NCBI GenBank assembly: GCA_030645645.1
Contig: JAUSNC010000006.1
Span: 1-29,830, forward strand
Length of the DNA: 29,830 bases
Origin: Candidatus Parcubacteria bacterium
GTDB taxonomy: Bacteria > Patescibacteriota > Minisyncoccia > Minisyncoccales > UBA6532
Direction: 5' to 3'
Numbering within the stretch: position 1 is the stretch's first letter; each line of letters starts with the position of its first letter. Below, piece after piece: positions 7,715 through 13,581 of this stretch. The notes below the pieces were generated by a model. It was not told the DNA's origin. It saw only the letters and a program-made list of their open reading frames with translations, and ran no database searches. The translations under genes were made by a program, and so were the position numbers.

Positions 7715-9118
7715 TTAAATTAAGGGTGTCCAAAGTTTTTTATATTTCTCGAACCTTGTTCCTATAAATATTCTCAGGAATTGGCGGGTTATGAAAATTG
7801 CAGAAAACATACTGACAATAATACCCAAAGAAAGGGTTAAGGCAAATCCCTTAATAAAACTGGTGCCTAAGCTGAAAAGAATAAATCCTACTATCAGACT
7901 GGTTAAATTACTGTCCCTAATTGAAGGCCATGCTCTCCTAAATGCCTCTTCTAAGGCCGTAGAAAAATCTTTATTTTCCGCCAATTCTTCCTTTAGCCTG
8001 GCGAAAATCAGAATATTGGCGTCTATTGCCATTCCTATAGAAAGGACAAATCCTCCTATTCCCGCCAGTGTCAAAGTAACCGGAATCAATTTAAATATAG
8101 ATAAAATAATGACTACATATATAAATAGAGCAATGGCTGCTAAAAGGCCCGGCAATTTATAAAAGATTATCATAAATATAACTATGGCCAGGAAACCATA
8201 TATGCCCGCTTTTAGAGATTTTTCAAGGGAAGATGCTCCTAAAGTAGGTCCTACTTTCTGTTGGGAAATCAAATTTATCGGTACTGGCAATGCTCCTGCG
8301 CTTAAATTTCTGGCTAAAGTTTTAGCTTCCTCAACCGTAAATTGGCCGGTAATTTGCGCTTCGCCTCCTGCAATAGCCTCCTGCACAACCGGTGCTGATA
8401 TTAATATATTATCTATATAAATTGCCAAAGGCTTTCCAATATTTCTGCCGGTCAAATCCTTAAATAGATCAGTTCCTTCCTTATTAAATTTAATGGAAAT
8501 TGAAGGTCTGTAGGTTGTTTGATCAAACGCCAGTTCAGATCTTTCCAGATAACGGCCGTTAAGATCGGTCGGTTTAAAATTAGGATCTTCCAATGCCAGT
8601 TGCCAATCAGGAATATTTTGTGCTTCCTCAAGAGATTTCCCTTCAACTTCTTTCTGCTTATCCAATATCATTTGGGTTTCTTCGCTTGATCGCTGCTCCC
8701 GGAATTCAAGGAAGGGAGTTTCTCCGATCATTTTTATTGCTTGCGCAGGATCCTGGACTCCGGCCAGCTCCACGAGCAATCTATAATGATCTCCCGCTTC
8801 TTCAACTTGGACAACGGGTTCCTGTACACCGAACAAATTAACTCTCCTTTCAATAACATCCCTCAATCCCTGCATTGCGGTATTATAATCGGCTTTATTT
8901 ACCTTGGACAAATCGGCGTCATAAAGAAGCTGAACTCCTCCTTCCAAATCCAAACCCATCCTGAATGGAACATCAAAAAAATGCGGGACAGCAAGTCCTA
9001 ATCTTGCATTCAAATAATCCATCCCTTGATTGAAATATTTGGGATAGCTGTAATTTCCGGCCAGAAATCCGAGAATGGCAACCGCGATAATTATTATAAC
9101 AACGTTATTTCTTTTCAT
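7715..9118 (-). CDS. secD: Protein translocase subunit SecD
   Basis: The larger partner of SecF in post-translocational protein export. The first membrane helix is at residues about 6-24. MGLDLEGGVQLLYDADL is the family signature, followed by a P1 periplasmic region (about 60-280) with EERRVNLFGVQEPVVQVE-like strands. The five C-terminal helices begin at SLKAGIYGFLAIVIF and include LSIGMAIDANILIFARLKEEL and FRRAWPSIRDSNLTSLI. The length of 467 aa is somewhat short of the E. coli protein (615 aa) because the periplasmic region is reduced, as in other small genomes. The gene stands first in a secD-secF unit. The upstream non-coding stretch holds a weak promoter candidate, a 13-bp palindrome and a hairpin. 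Confidence 0.96.
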   Translation of the reverse strand: MKRNNVVIIIIAVAILGFLAGNYSYPKYFNQGMDYLNARLGLAVPHFFDVPFRMGLDLEGGVQLLYDADLSKVNKADYNTAMQGLRDVIERRVNLFGVQEPVVQVEEAGDHYRLLVELAGVQDPAQAIKMIGETPFLEFREQRSSEETQMILDKQKEVEGKSLEEAQNIPDWQLALEDPNFKPTDLNGRYLERSELAFDQTTYRPSISIKFNKEGTDLFKDLTGRNIGKPLAIYIDNILISAPVVQEAIAGGEAQITGQFTVEEAKTLARNLSAGALPVPINLISQQKVGPTLGASSLEKSLKAGIYGFLAIVIFMIIFYKLPGLLAAIALFIYVVIILSIFKLIPVTLTLAGIGGFVLSIGMAIDANILIFARLKEELAENKDFSTALEEAFRRAWPSIRDSNLTSLIVGFILFSLGTSFIKGFALTLSLGIIVSMFSAIFITRQFLRIFIGTRFEKYKKLWTPLI

Positions 9119-9134
9119 TTTCTTTAATTAATAA

Positions 9135-9148
9135 CCGCCATAAGGCGG
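9135..9148 (-). other. Leader hairpin ahead of secD
   Basis: CCGCC-ATAA-GGCGG (plus strand) forms a 5-bp GC stem with a tetraloop, ending 16 bases before the secD start. On the minus strand it is followed by TTATTAATT rather than a T-run, so a leader structure is more likely than a terminator. Confidence 0.4.
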
Positions 9149-9319
9149 ATTCTATTTAACTATATTCGCACAAATTAAAATTTTTTTCAACCTATAGATA
9201 ATCTATCTTAGTTAACTCTTGCATAAGAACATTATCGGTTACCTTTTATTTTATTTCCCATGGCACTTCATATTCGCACTGCTGTACTCAGTATTTCGTC
9301 GCCTGCACTCATCAACTAC

Positions 9320-9344
9320 GCGTTATCATGCGCCATGACAACGC
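9320..9344 (-). repeat. 11-bp inverted repeat downstream of the toxin gene
   Basis: GCGTTATCATG and CATGACAACGC are separated by three bases. On the minus strand the single imperfect position is a G-U wobble, giving an 11-bp stem 17 bases after the toxin stop codon. The arms contain the TGTCATG core that is repeated on the other side of the toxin-antitoxin pair. Confidence 0.6.
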
Positions 9345-9361
9345 TTATATTTCTCTCGTTA

Positions 9362-9619
9362 TTAAAAATAAATATCGTGATCGCCAACGGCAAGGAGTAC
9401 TGCCTCGGCGCGGGACAAATATAAAAATACAATGCGAAACCGATAATTTATCGCAAAACTATAACGCCCCGCAAGGCGCCCATGCAATTTATGAACCTTT
9501 AATATGCTATGATTTTTACGATCTTGGAATAAACTTATTTTTTCAAGAATCTCCTCTCGAAGAGGCCTATTAAGCACCTTGAATTGACGTACAAAGTTGG
9601 GCGCGTAAGATATTTTCAT
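9362..9619 (-). CDS. RelE/ParE-family toxin of a type II toxin-antitoxin pair
   Basis: An 85-aa basic protein with the compact RelE/ParE fold. The start MKISYAPNFVRQFKVL is a typical strand plus helix. It continues with a helical hairpin, HKLHGRLAGRYSFAI, the strand YRFRIVFLYLSRAEAVLL and the terminal GDHDIYF motif, which is characteristic of the RelE/YafQ-like mRNA interferases. The start codon is 5 bases beyond the antitoxin stop codon, the usual antitoxin-first arrangement. Whether it cleaves ribosome-bound mRNA (RelE) or poisons gyrase (ParE) cannot be settled from sequence; the GDHDIY end favours the RelE branch. The higher GC content than the flanking genes suggests recent arrival. Confidence 0.87.
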   Translation of the reverse strand: MKISYAPNFVRQFKVLNRPLREEILEKISLFQDRKNHSILKVHKLHGRLAGRYSFAINYRFRIVFLYLSRAEAVLLAVGDHDIYF

Positions 9620-9624
9620 GCGGG

Positions 9625-9846
9625 TTACGGCATTTTGCCCGCAAGTTTTTTGAGATTACCCCGCAATACCTTGCCTTCATGAACCTCTTGTTCCGACTTT
9701 AAAACCGCCACAACAGCCTGTTCTTCGGCAAGAAACCGAAGCGCTTTGCGCACCACCTCCGCCTTGTTTTGTGCAAACCCCTCTTTTACCAGCATGTCAA
9801 TAAATTCTTCCAGCGTGGGACTTAATGGAATTGATAATGTTGCCAT
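9625..9846 (-). CDS. Ribbon-helix-helix antitoxin (ParD-like)
   Basis: A 73-aa protein. The N-terminal MATLSIPLSPTLEEFIDMLV gives the DNA-binding beta strand and first helix. GFAQNKAEVVRKALRFLAEE gives the second helix of a ribbon-helix-helix fold. The C-terminal part is charged and probably wraps the toxin. It precedes the toxin gene by 5 bases. A consensus promoter and a 26-bp palindrome lie directly upstream, as expected for an autoregulated operon in which antitoxin and toxin-antitoxin complex repress transcription. No Shine-Dalgarno sequence is visible before the ATG at 9846. Confidence 0.87.
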   Translation of the reverse strand: MATLSIPLSPTLEEFIDMLVKEGFAQNKAEVVRKALRFLAEEQAVVAVLKSEQEVHEGKVLRGNLKKLAGKMP

Positions 9847-9864
9847 AGTTTTGTATATAATTAT

Positions 9865-9890
9865 ATGATATTATAATATTACAATATCAT
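9865..9890. promoter_or_regulatory. 26-bp palindromic operator of the toxin-antitoxin operon
   Basis: ATGATATT-A-TAATATTA-C-AATATCAT is a perfect palindrome apart from one base pair on each side of the core. It overlaps the inner edge of the -10 and the start point of the promoter, 18 bases before the antitoxin ATG. This is the expected place and symmetry for ribbon-helix-helix repressor binding. Confidence 0.75.
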
Positions 9891-9917
9891 ACTATCAAAC
9901 CATAATCAATCTGTCAA
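9889..9917 (-). promoter_or_regulatory. Consensus promoter of the toxin-antitoxin operon
   Basis: On the minus strand there is a perfect -35 TTGACA (9917-9912), a 17-base spacer and TAGTAT (9894-9889). The -10 is preceded by TGA, making an extended -10. The predicted start point is about 35 bases upstream of the antitoxin ATG. Confidence 0.8.
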
Positions 9918-9955
9918 GATTATTATCTTCCATGGCATTTTTGGTACTCATCCCA

Positions 9956-9974
9956 TTATAGAAATTGTCATGCG
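9956..9974 (+). repeat. 19-bp direct repeat, copy 1
   Basis: TTATAGAAATTGTCATGCG differs at one position from the copy at 10056-10074. The copies are exactly 100 bp apart and share the core TGTCATGCG. Confidence 0.8.
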
Positions 9975-10055
9975 GGAAAAATTTCCTTATATTTACTGAC
10001 TTTTTGATGTTTTTTCGAAAAACCTGTCATGTGTTTTTTCGTCAACTATGCCGGT

Positions 10056-10074
10056 TTATAGAAAATGTCATGCG
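10056..10074 (+). repeat. 19-bp direct repeat, copy 2
   Basis: TTATAGAAAATGTCATGCG is the second copy, 6 bases beyond the stop codon of the 150-aa gene. It could be a mobile-element end, a regulatory site or the relic of an insertion. Confidence 0.8.
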
Positions 10075-10080
10075 AGCTTT

Positions 10081-10533
10081 TCAACCAGAAACCACATAGG
10101 CAAGGACATCGAAGCTTGGATCGTGAAATTCAATCATCTCATACTCTGGCCGCTTAATGAGGCGCAAATTATCAGGATGGTCGGATAGGTAATCTTTCTT
10201 GAAGGATTCATAACCTGTCTCGAAGTCATTACATCCAACCTGTGGGCGTTCTGGGTCGGGCCTTCTAATTCGCAGGTGTGTTATCTGATTTTTCCCAGCA
10301 ATAATGGGCTCATTTAGCTCAACTCGCGGGCCGTTATTGTAGTTATATAGCTTTCCCATTTCTTCCAATATCTTGGTTAGCTTTTCGAACTCAGCTTCCG
10401 AGTGGGCAAATATCGTTAATGATTTAATTGGTAATTCTTTGTCGATTACTTTCCTAGCCAACTCAGAAGTCCTGATGGCTACATACTGCACCGCCTCGAC
10501 CAACTCTTCTTTGTTCTGGATCGATTTTTCCAT
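10081..10533 (-). CDS. Uncharacterised 150-aa protein, translationally coupled to secA
   Basis: I do not recognise this family. The protein is soluble and acidic and starts MEKSIQNKEELVEAVQYVAI. A helical first third is followed by strand-forming text (KSLTIFAHSEAEFEKL) and a conserved-looking central segment (HLRIRRPDPERPQVGCNDFE), which reads like a compact alpha/beta domain. I chose the ATG at 10533 because a good Shine-Dalgarno GGGAG lies 8 bases upstream and overlaps the secA stop codon. Longer starts at 10548 or 10605 would run into secA. The gene is more GC-rich than its neighbours and ends in TGA, used here only by this gene and miaB as far as I checked. That hints at later acquisition even though its translation is tied to secA. 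Confidence 0.78.
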   Translation of the reverse strand: MEKSIQNKEELVEAVQYVAIRTSELARKVIDKELPIKSLTIFAHSEAEFEKLTKILEEMGKLYNYNNGPRVELNEPIIAGKNQITHLRIRRPDPERPQVGCNDFETGYESFKKDYLSDHPDNLRLIKRPEYEMIEFHDPSFDVLAYVVSG

Positions 10534-10537
10534 GATT

Positions 10538-13012
10538 TTATCTCCCATGACACTTCTTAAATTTCTTACCGCTTCCGCAGGGACAGGGATCGTTCCTGCC
10601 TGCAACGCTCACGGACTTATTTATAGAAGAATTATTACTGGTTTGTGAAACAAAATTCTGAATAGGATTTTTCTGTTCGCGCATTTCCGCCTTAATAATG
10701 GATTGCACAATACCGCTCTCCATATTTTTTAAAAGATTCTGGAACATCAGTCTTGACTCTCCTTTATATTCTATTAAAGGATCTTTTTGTCCGTACGCTC
10801 TCAACCTGACTGTATCGCGAAGATGCTCCATATTATCCAGATGTTCCATCCATAAAAAATCCAAAATCTTCAGACTGGAAAATTTTTCAAGACTGCGCAT
10901 ATTTTCACTTCCTATCTCTTTTTCTTTTTTTACATAATCTTCTTCCGAAACACCGGAATTTCTGAACATCTCCAGAATATCTTCCTTTAAGGTTCCATCC
11001 TGCTCTTTCTTTAAAATCTCTCCTCTTTTTCTATAAATCACGTCCCTGTGCTTATTTAAAACGTCGTCGTAATCCAGAACATGCTTTCTTAAATCAAAAT
11101 TTGCTCCTTCAATTTTCTCCTGAGCGGATTCAATAACTCCGGAAACCATTTTGGCTTCTATTGGTTCGTCTTCCGGCACTTTAAGCATTTCCATTATGGA
11201 TTTAATTCTGTCTCCACCGAAAATCCTCATTAAATCGTCTTCTAAAGAAATAAAGAATTGGGTGGAACCGGGATCTCCCTGCCTGCCTGATCTTCCTCGT
11301 AATTGATTATCTATTCTTCTCGCTTCATGCCTTTCAGTGCCTATCACATGGAGCCCGCCTTGCTCTGTAACTTTTTGAGCCTCCTCTGGGCTCAGCGGAT
11401 TCCCACCGAGAACGATATCCACTCCACGGCCTGCCATATTGGTGGCAATTGTTACTGCGCCGAATCTTCCTGCTTGGGCTATTATTTCTCCTTCTTGTTC
11501 ATGATGCTTTGCATTTAGAATCTTATGAGGGATACCTTCTATGTCCAATAGTTTTCCCAGATATTCGTTTTTCTCTATTGAAACAGTTCCAACTAGAACG
11601 GGCTGGCCTTTTGCATGCATTTCTTTTATTTCTCTTACCACTGCCCTAAACTTTCCCTCCCCTGTTTTATAAATTCTGTCCGGCAAATCATTACGAACCA
11701 TCGGAAGATGAGTGGGAACTATTGCAGTATCCAGTTTATATACCTTTTCAAATTCCTCGGCGGAAGTGGCGGCAGTACCTGTCATTCCTGCCAACTTCTT
11801 ATACATTCTGAAATAATTTTGAAACGTAATTGAGCCTAATGTTAAGGATTCCGGTTGTAATGTAACACCTTCTTTAGCTTCAATGGCCTGGTGCAGTCCG
11901 CCTGACCATCTGCGCCCCGGCATTACCCTGCCAGTAAACTCATCTACAATAATTACCTGTCCGTCTTTCACAATATAGTCCTTGTCTCTGGCAAAAAGGG
12001 GCTGACCGGTTTTTGAATTTATCGCCTGCGCTCTCAATGCCTGCTCCAGGTGATGCAAATATCTTATTCCTTTTTCCTGATAAATATCTTTCATTCCTAA
12101 AATCTCTTCAACCTTCTCTATTCCATGCTCAGTTATTGTTACCGCTCTCATTTTCTCATCAATTTCATAATCAAGACTGGGGTCCAACCGGCGTATTATT
12201 CCGGCAAATTCAGAATACATTTTTGATGACTCCGTATCAGGGGATGAAATAATCAGAGGAGTTCTTGCTTCATCAATCAGAATAGAATCAACCTCGTCAA
12301 CTATGGCAAAATTATATCCGCGCTGAACCTGATCTTTTAAGTCATACGCCATGTTGTTGCGTAAATAATCAAATCCGTATTCATTATTAGTTCCATAGGT
12401 TATATCCGCTGAATATGCTTCTTTTCTTGAACACGGCCTTAAAAAATCCTCAACTACTTTAAATGCGCCGAGTTCATCTCTTATTTTATCCATCTTTTCA
12501 TCCTGTTTTTTAAAAGCCGGGTCATACAGGAAAGATTGGTCATGGTTTATACATCCGATTGTTAGTCCTAAAAAGTTGTATATCTGACCCATCCACACGG
12601 CATCTCTTCTTGCCAAATAATCATTCACTGTTACCAGATGGCAACCTTCTCCTGTCAGCGCATTTAAATATACAGCCAAAGTAGCGGTTAATGTTTTCCC
12701 TTCTCCTGTTTTCATTTCAGCAATCTTTCCCTGGTGCAGAACTATTCCTCCGATAAGCTGAACATTAAAATGACGCTGATTCAAAGTTCTTTTACTCGCC
12801 TCTCTTACCAGGGCAAAGGCTTCAGGAAGAATATCATCAAGTGTTTTGCCTTTTTTAAGACTTTCCTTTAATTCGTCAGTTTTTAGCCGCAGATCTTCAT
12901 TAGAAAAACCCTCGAATTTTGGTTCGAGGCGATTTATCATCTCAATCACCGGCTGTAACTCCTTTATATATTTATCGTTGGCGTCTCCGAATATTTTGGT
13001 TAGAAATGACAT
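10538..13012 (-). CDS. secA: Preprotein translocase ATPase SecA
   Basis: The motor ATPase that pushes unfolded preproteins through SecYEG. Its 824 aa are near the B. subtilis length. Walker A is MKTGEGKT (100-107). DEVDSILIDEARTPLI (239 onward) is the DEAD-box Walker B segment. GRGVDIVLGGNP and GRSGRQGDPGS are helicase motifs of the second nucleotide-binding fold. The C-terminus carries the zinc motif CPCGSGKKFKKCH (C810, C812, C821, H822), which contacts SecB or ribosomes. Residues about 158-195 (NHDQSFLYDPAF onward) are an insertion of roughly 30 aa relative to classical SecA, immediately before the ADITYGTNNEYGFDYLR motif. A Shine-Dalgarno AAGGG lies 4 bases before the ATG. The stop codon overlaps the ribosome site of the following 150-aa gene. 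Confidence 0.98.
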   Translation of the reverse strand: MSFLTKIFGDANDKYIKELQPVIEMINRLEPKFEGFSNEDLRLKTDELKESLKKGKTLDDILPEAFALVREASKRTLNQRHFNVQLIGGIVLHQGKIAEMKTGEGKTLTATLAVYLNALTGEGCHLVTVNDYLARRDAVWMGQIYNFLGLTIGCINHDQSFLYDPAFKKQDEKMDKIRDELGAFKVVEDFLRPCSRKEAYSADITYGTNNEYGFDYLRNNMAYDLKDQVQRGYNFAIVDEVDSILIDEARTPLIISSPDTESSKMYSEFAGIIRRLDPSLDYEIDEKMRAVTITEHGIEKVEEILGMKDIYQEKGIRYLHHLEQALRAQAINSKTGQPLFARDKDYIVKDGQVIIVDEFTGRVMPGRRWSGGLHQAIEAKEGVTLQPESLTLGSITFQNYFRMYKKLAGMTGTAATSAEEFEKVYKLDTAIVPTHLPMVRNDLPDRIYKTGEGKFRAVVREIKEMHAKGQPVLVGTVSIEKNEYLGKLLDIEGIPHKILNAKHHEQEGEIIAQAGRFGAVTIATNMAGRGVDIVLGGNPLSPEEAQKVTEQGGLHVIGTERHEARRIDNQLRGRSGRQGDPGSTQFFISLEDDLMRIFGGDRIKSIMEMLKVPEDEPIEAKMVSGVIESAQEKIEGANFDLRKHVLDYDDVLNKHRDVIYRKRGEILKKEQDGTLKEDILEMFRNSGVSEEDYVKKEKEIGSENMRSLEKFSSLKILDFLWMEHLDNMEHLRDTVRLRAYGQKDPLIEYKGESRLMFQNLLKNMESGIVQSIIKAEMREQKNPIQNFVSQTSNNSSINKSVSVAGRNDPCPCGSGKKFKKCHGR

Positions 13013-13030
13013 TTTACCCTTAAATAGTAC

Positions 13031-13060
13031 CTAAAAAATGTCACTTTGTAAAGAAAAGTG
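13031..13060 (-). terminator. Intrinsic terminator after the SpeD-like gene
   Basis: On the minus strand CACTTT-TCTTTAC-AAAGTG is followed by ACATTTTTTAG, giving a 6-bp stem and a run of six T. It lies between the SpeD-like stop (13083) and the secA start, so it closes the hpf / ATP-grasp / SpeD-like unit. Confidence 0.65.
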
Positions 13061-13082
13061 GCTCCTTAAGAGTTATTTTAGA

Positions 13083-13460
13083 TTAATGGATTATCAGCTT
13101 AACTTTCATCTTTTTCGCCTTAAAGAAACTCTTTGCGTATTTTGCCAATTTCTTTGAATCAAAAATGCTGCAGGAAAAAATATTCAAAAATGCTGTACTG
13201 TCATTCTCTATAAAGTGGCCTGTCATAGAACTTACTGAAAGGAATTGCAGAAAAGAATAACCCATGCCAAATAGGCCTCCTCCCATAAAGCGCTTGATAC
13301 GCGAGGGTCCGTATGTTTTAAGCTTCACTTTTTTACTTGCTTCCTGAATAAACTCTTTTATTTTTGATTTGGAGGATATTGTTTTAATATCACATTTGAA
13401 AAGTTCCAGAATGAGTTCCATTCCGTAAATTTTCCTCCCTTCCTTATTTCTTTTATGCAT
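13083..13460 (-). CDS. SpeD-like pyruvoyl-dependent decarboxylase
   Basis: A 125-aa protein of the S-adenosylmethionine decarboxylase (SpeD) fold. YGMELILELFKCD matches the family start (GxHLxxxxYxCD). GYSFLQFLSVSSMTGHFIE aligns with the self-cleavage region, placing the pyruvoyl-forming Ser at S77 and the conserved His at H82. FLNIFSC places the catalytic Cys at C97. The classical ESHxxIHTWPE is replaced by VSSMTGHFIEN, the form I recall from phage and Patescibacteria homologues, some of which are reported to decarboxylate ornithine or arginine instead of AdoMet. The substrate is therefore open. The ATG at 13460 is kept because the family motif begins before the internal Met at residue 14. 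The gene is last in a unit with hpf and the ATP-grasp ligase gene; no spermidine synthase is in the window. Confidence 0.78.
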   Translation of the reverse strand: MHKRNKEGRKIYGMELILELFKCDIKTISSKSKIKEFIQEASKKVKLKTYGPSRIKRFMGGGLFGMGYSFLQFLSVSSMTGHFIENDSTAFLNIFSCSIFDSKKLAKYAKSFFKAKKMKVKLIIH

Positions 13461-13581
13461 ATATTTTCTGAATTGAAATCTTTACAGCAAGATTGAAAGC
13501 TGTTACGATTTATTCTAAAAATTTATTATTTATTAATTATTAATTTCTCTACCACATTGTCAGTGTGGAAAATTGAAATTA
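13461..13581 (-). other. 121-base spacer with two hairpins
   Basis: On the minus strand just after the ATP-grasp stop, AATTTC and GAAATT enclose an inner CCACA-CTGACAA-TGTGG stem (about 13545-13579). Nearer the SpeD-like ATG, ACAGC and GCTGT enclose ten bases (about 13486-13505). Neither is followed by a T-run. They may be processing or leader structures that set different expression of the two genes. Confidence 0.4.

Larger units (their letters stand above)
9119..9361. other. Non-coding stretch between secD and the toxin gene
   Basis: About 240 bases without a supported gene. The half next to secD is AT-rich. It has a hairpin CCGCC-ATAA-GGCGG (9135-9148) 16 bases ahead of the secD ATG, a perfect 13-bp palindrome ATAGATAATCTAT (9194-9206), and a weak promoter candidate on the minus strand: TTGAAA (9185-9190), 17 bases, then GAATAT (9162-9167) preceded by TG. 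The half next to the toxin (about 9255-9345) is visibly more GC-rich than other spacers here and ends in an 11-bp inverted repeat (9320-9344). It could be a small RNA, the toxin gene's 3' end, or a relic of inserted DNA. Confidence 0.5.
9895..10080. other. Non-coding stretch between antitoxin promoter and the 150-aa gene
   Basis: No gene is supported. It holds the antitoxin -35, an imperfect direct repeat of 19 bp spaced exactly 100 bp (9956 and 10056), a third TGTCATG at 10025-10031 and a near-palindrome GTTTTTTCGAAAAAC (10009-10023) that could act as a weak terminator or a protein site. Confidence 0.5.

Noticed and set aside
9135..9148. Intrinsic terminator between the toxin gene and secD
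   Set aside because: The hairpin is short and is followed on the minus strand by TTATTAATT rather than a T-run; kept only as a possible leader hairpin.
9328..9573. 81-aa open frame on the plus strand
   Set aside because: Antisense shadow of the RelE/ParE-type toxin gene, with no domain sense; the toxin and antitoxin frames explain the region.
10534..10605. Longer start for the 150-aa gene inside secA
   Set aside because: Would overlap the zinc-motif end of secA; the ATG at 10533 has a well-spaced GGGAG and fits coupling.
13018..13050. secA promoter TTTACA-N17-TACTAT inside the terminator
   Set aside because: The hexamers fit only moderately and the AT-rich terminator tail makes chance matches likely, so it was not listed as a feature.
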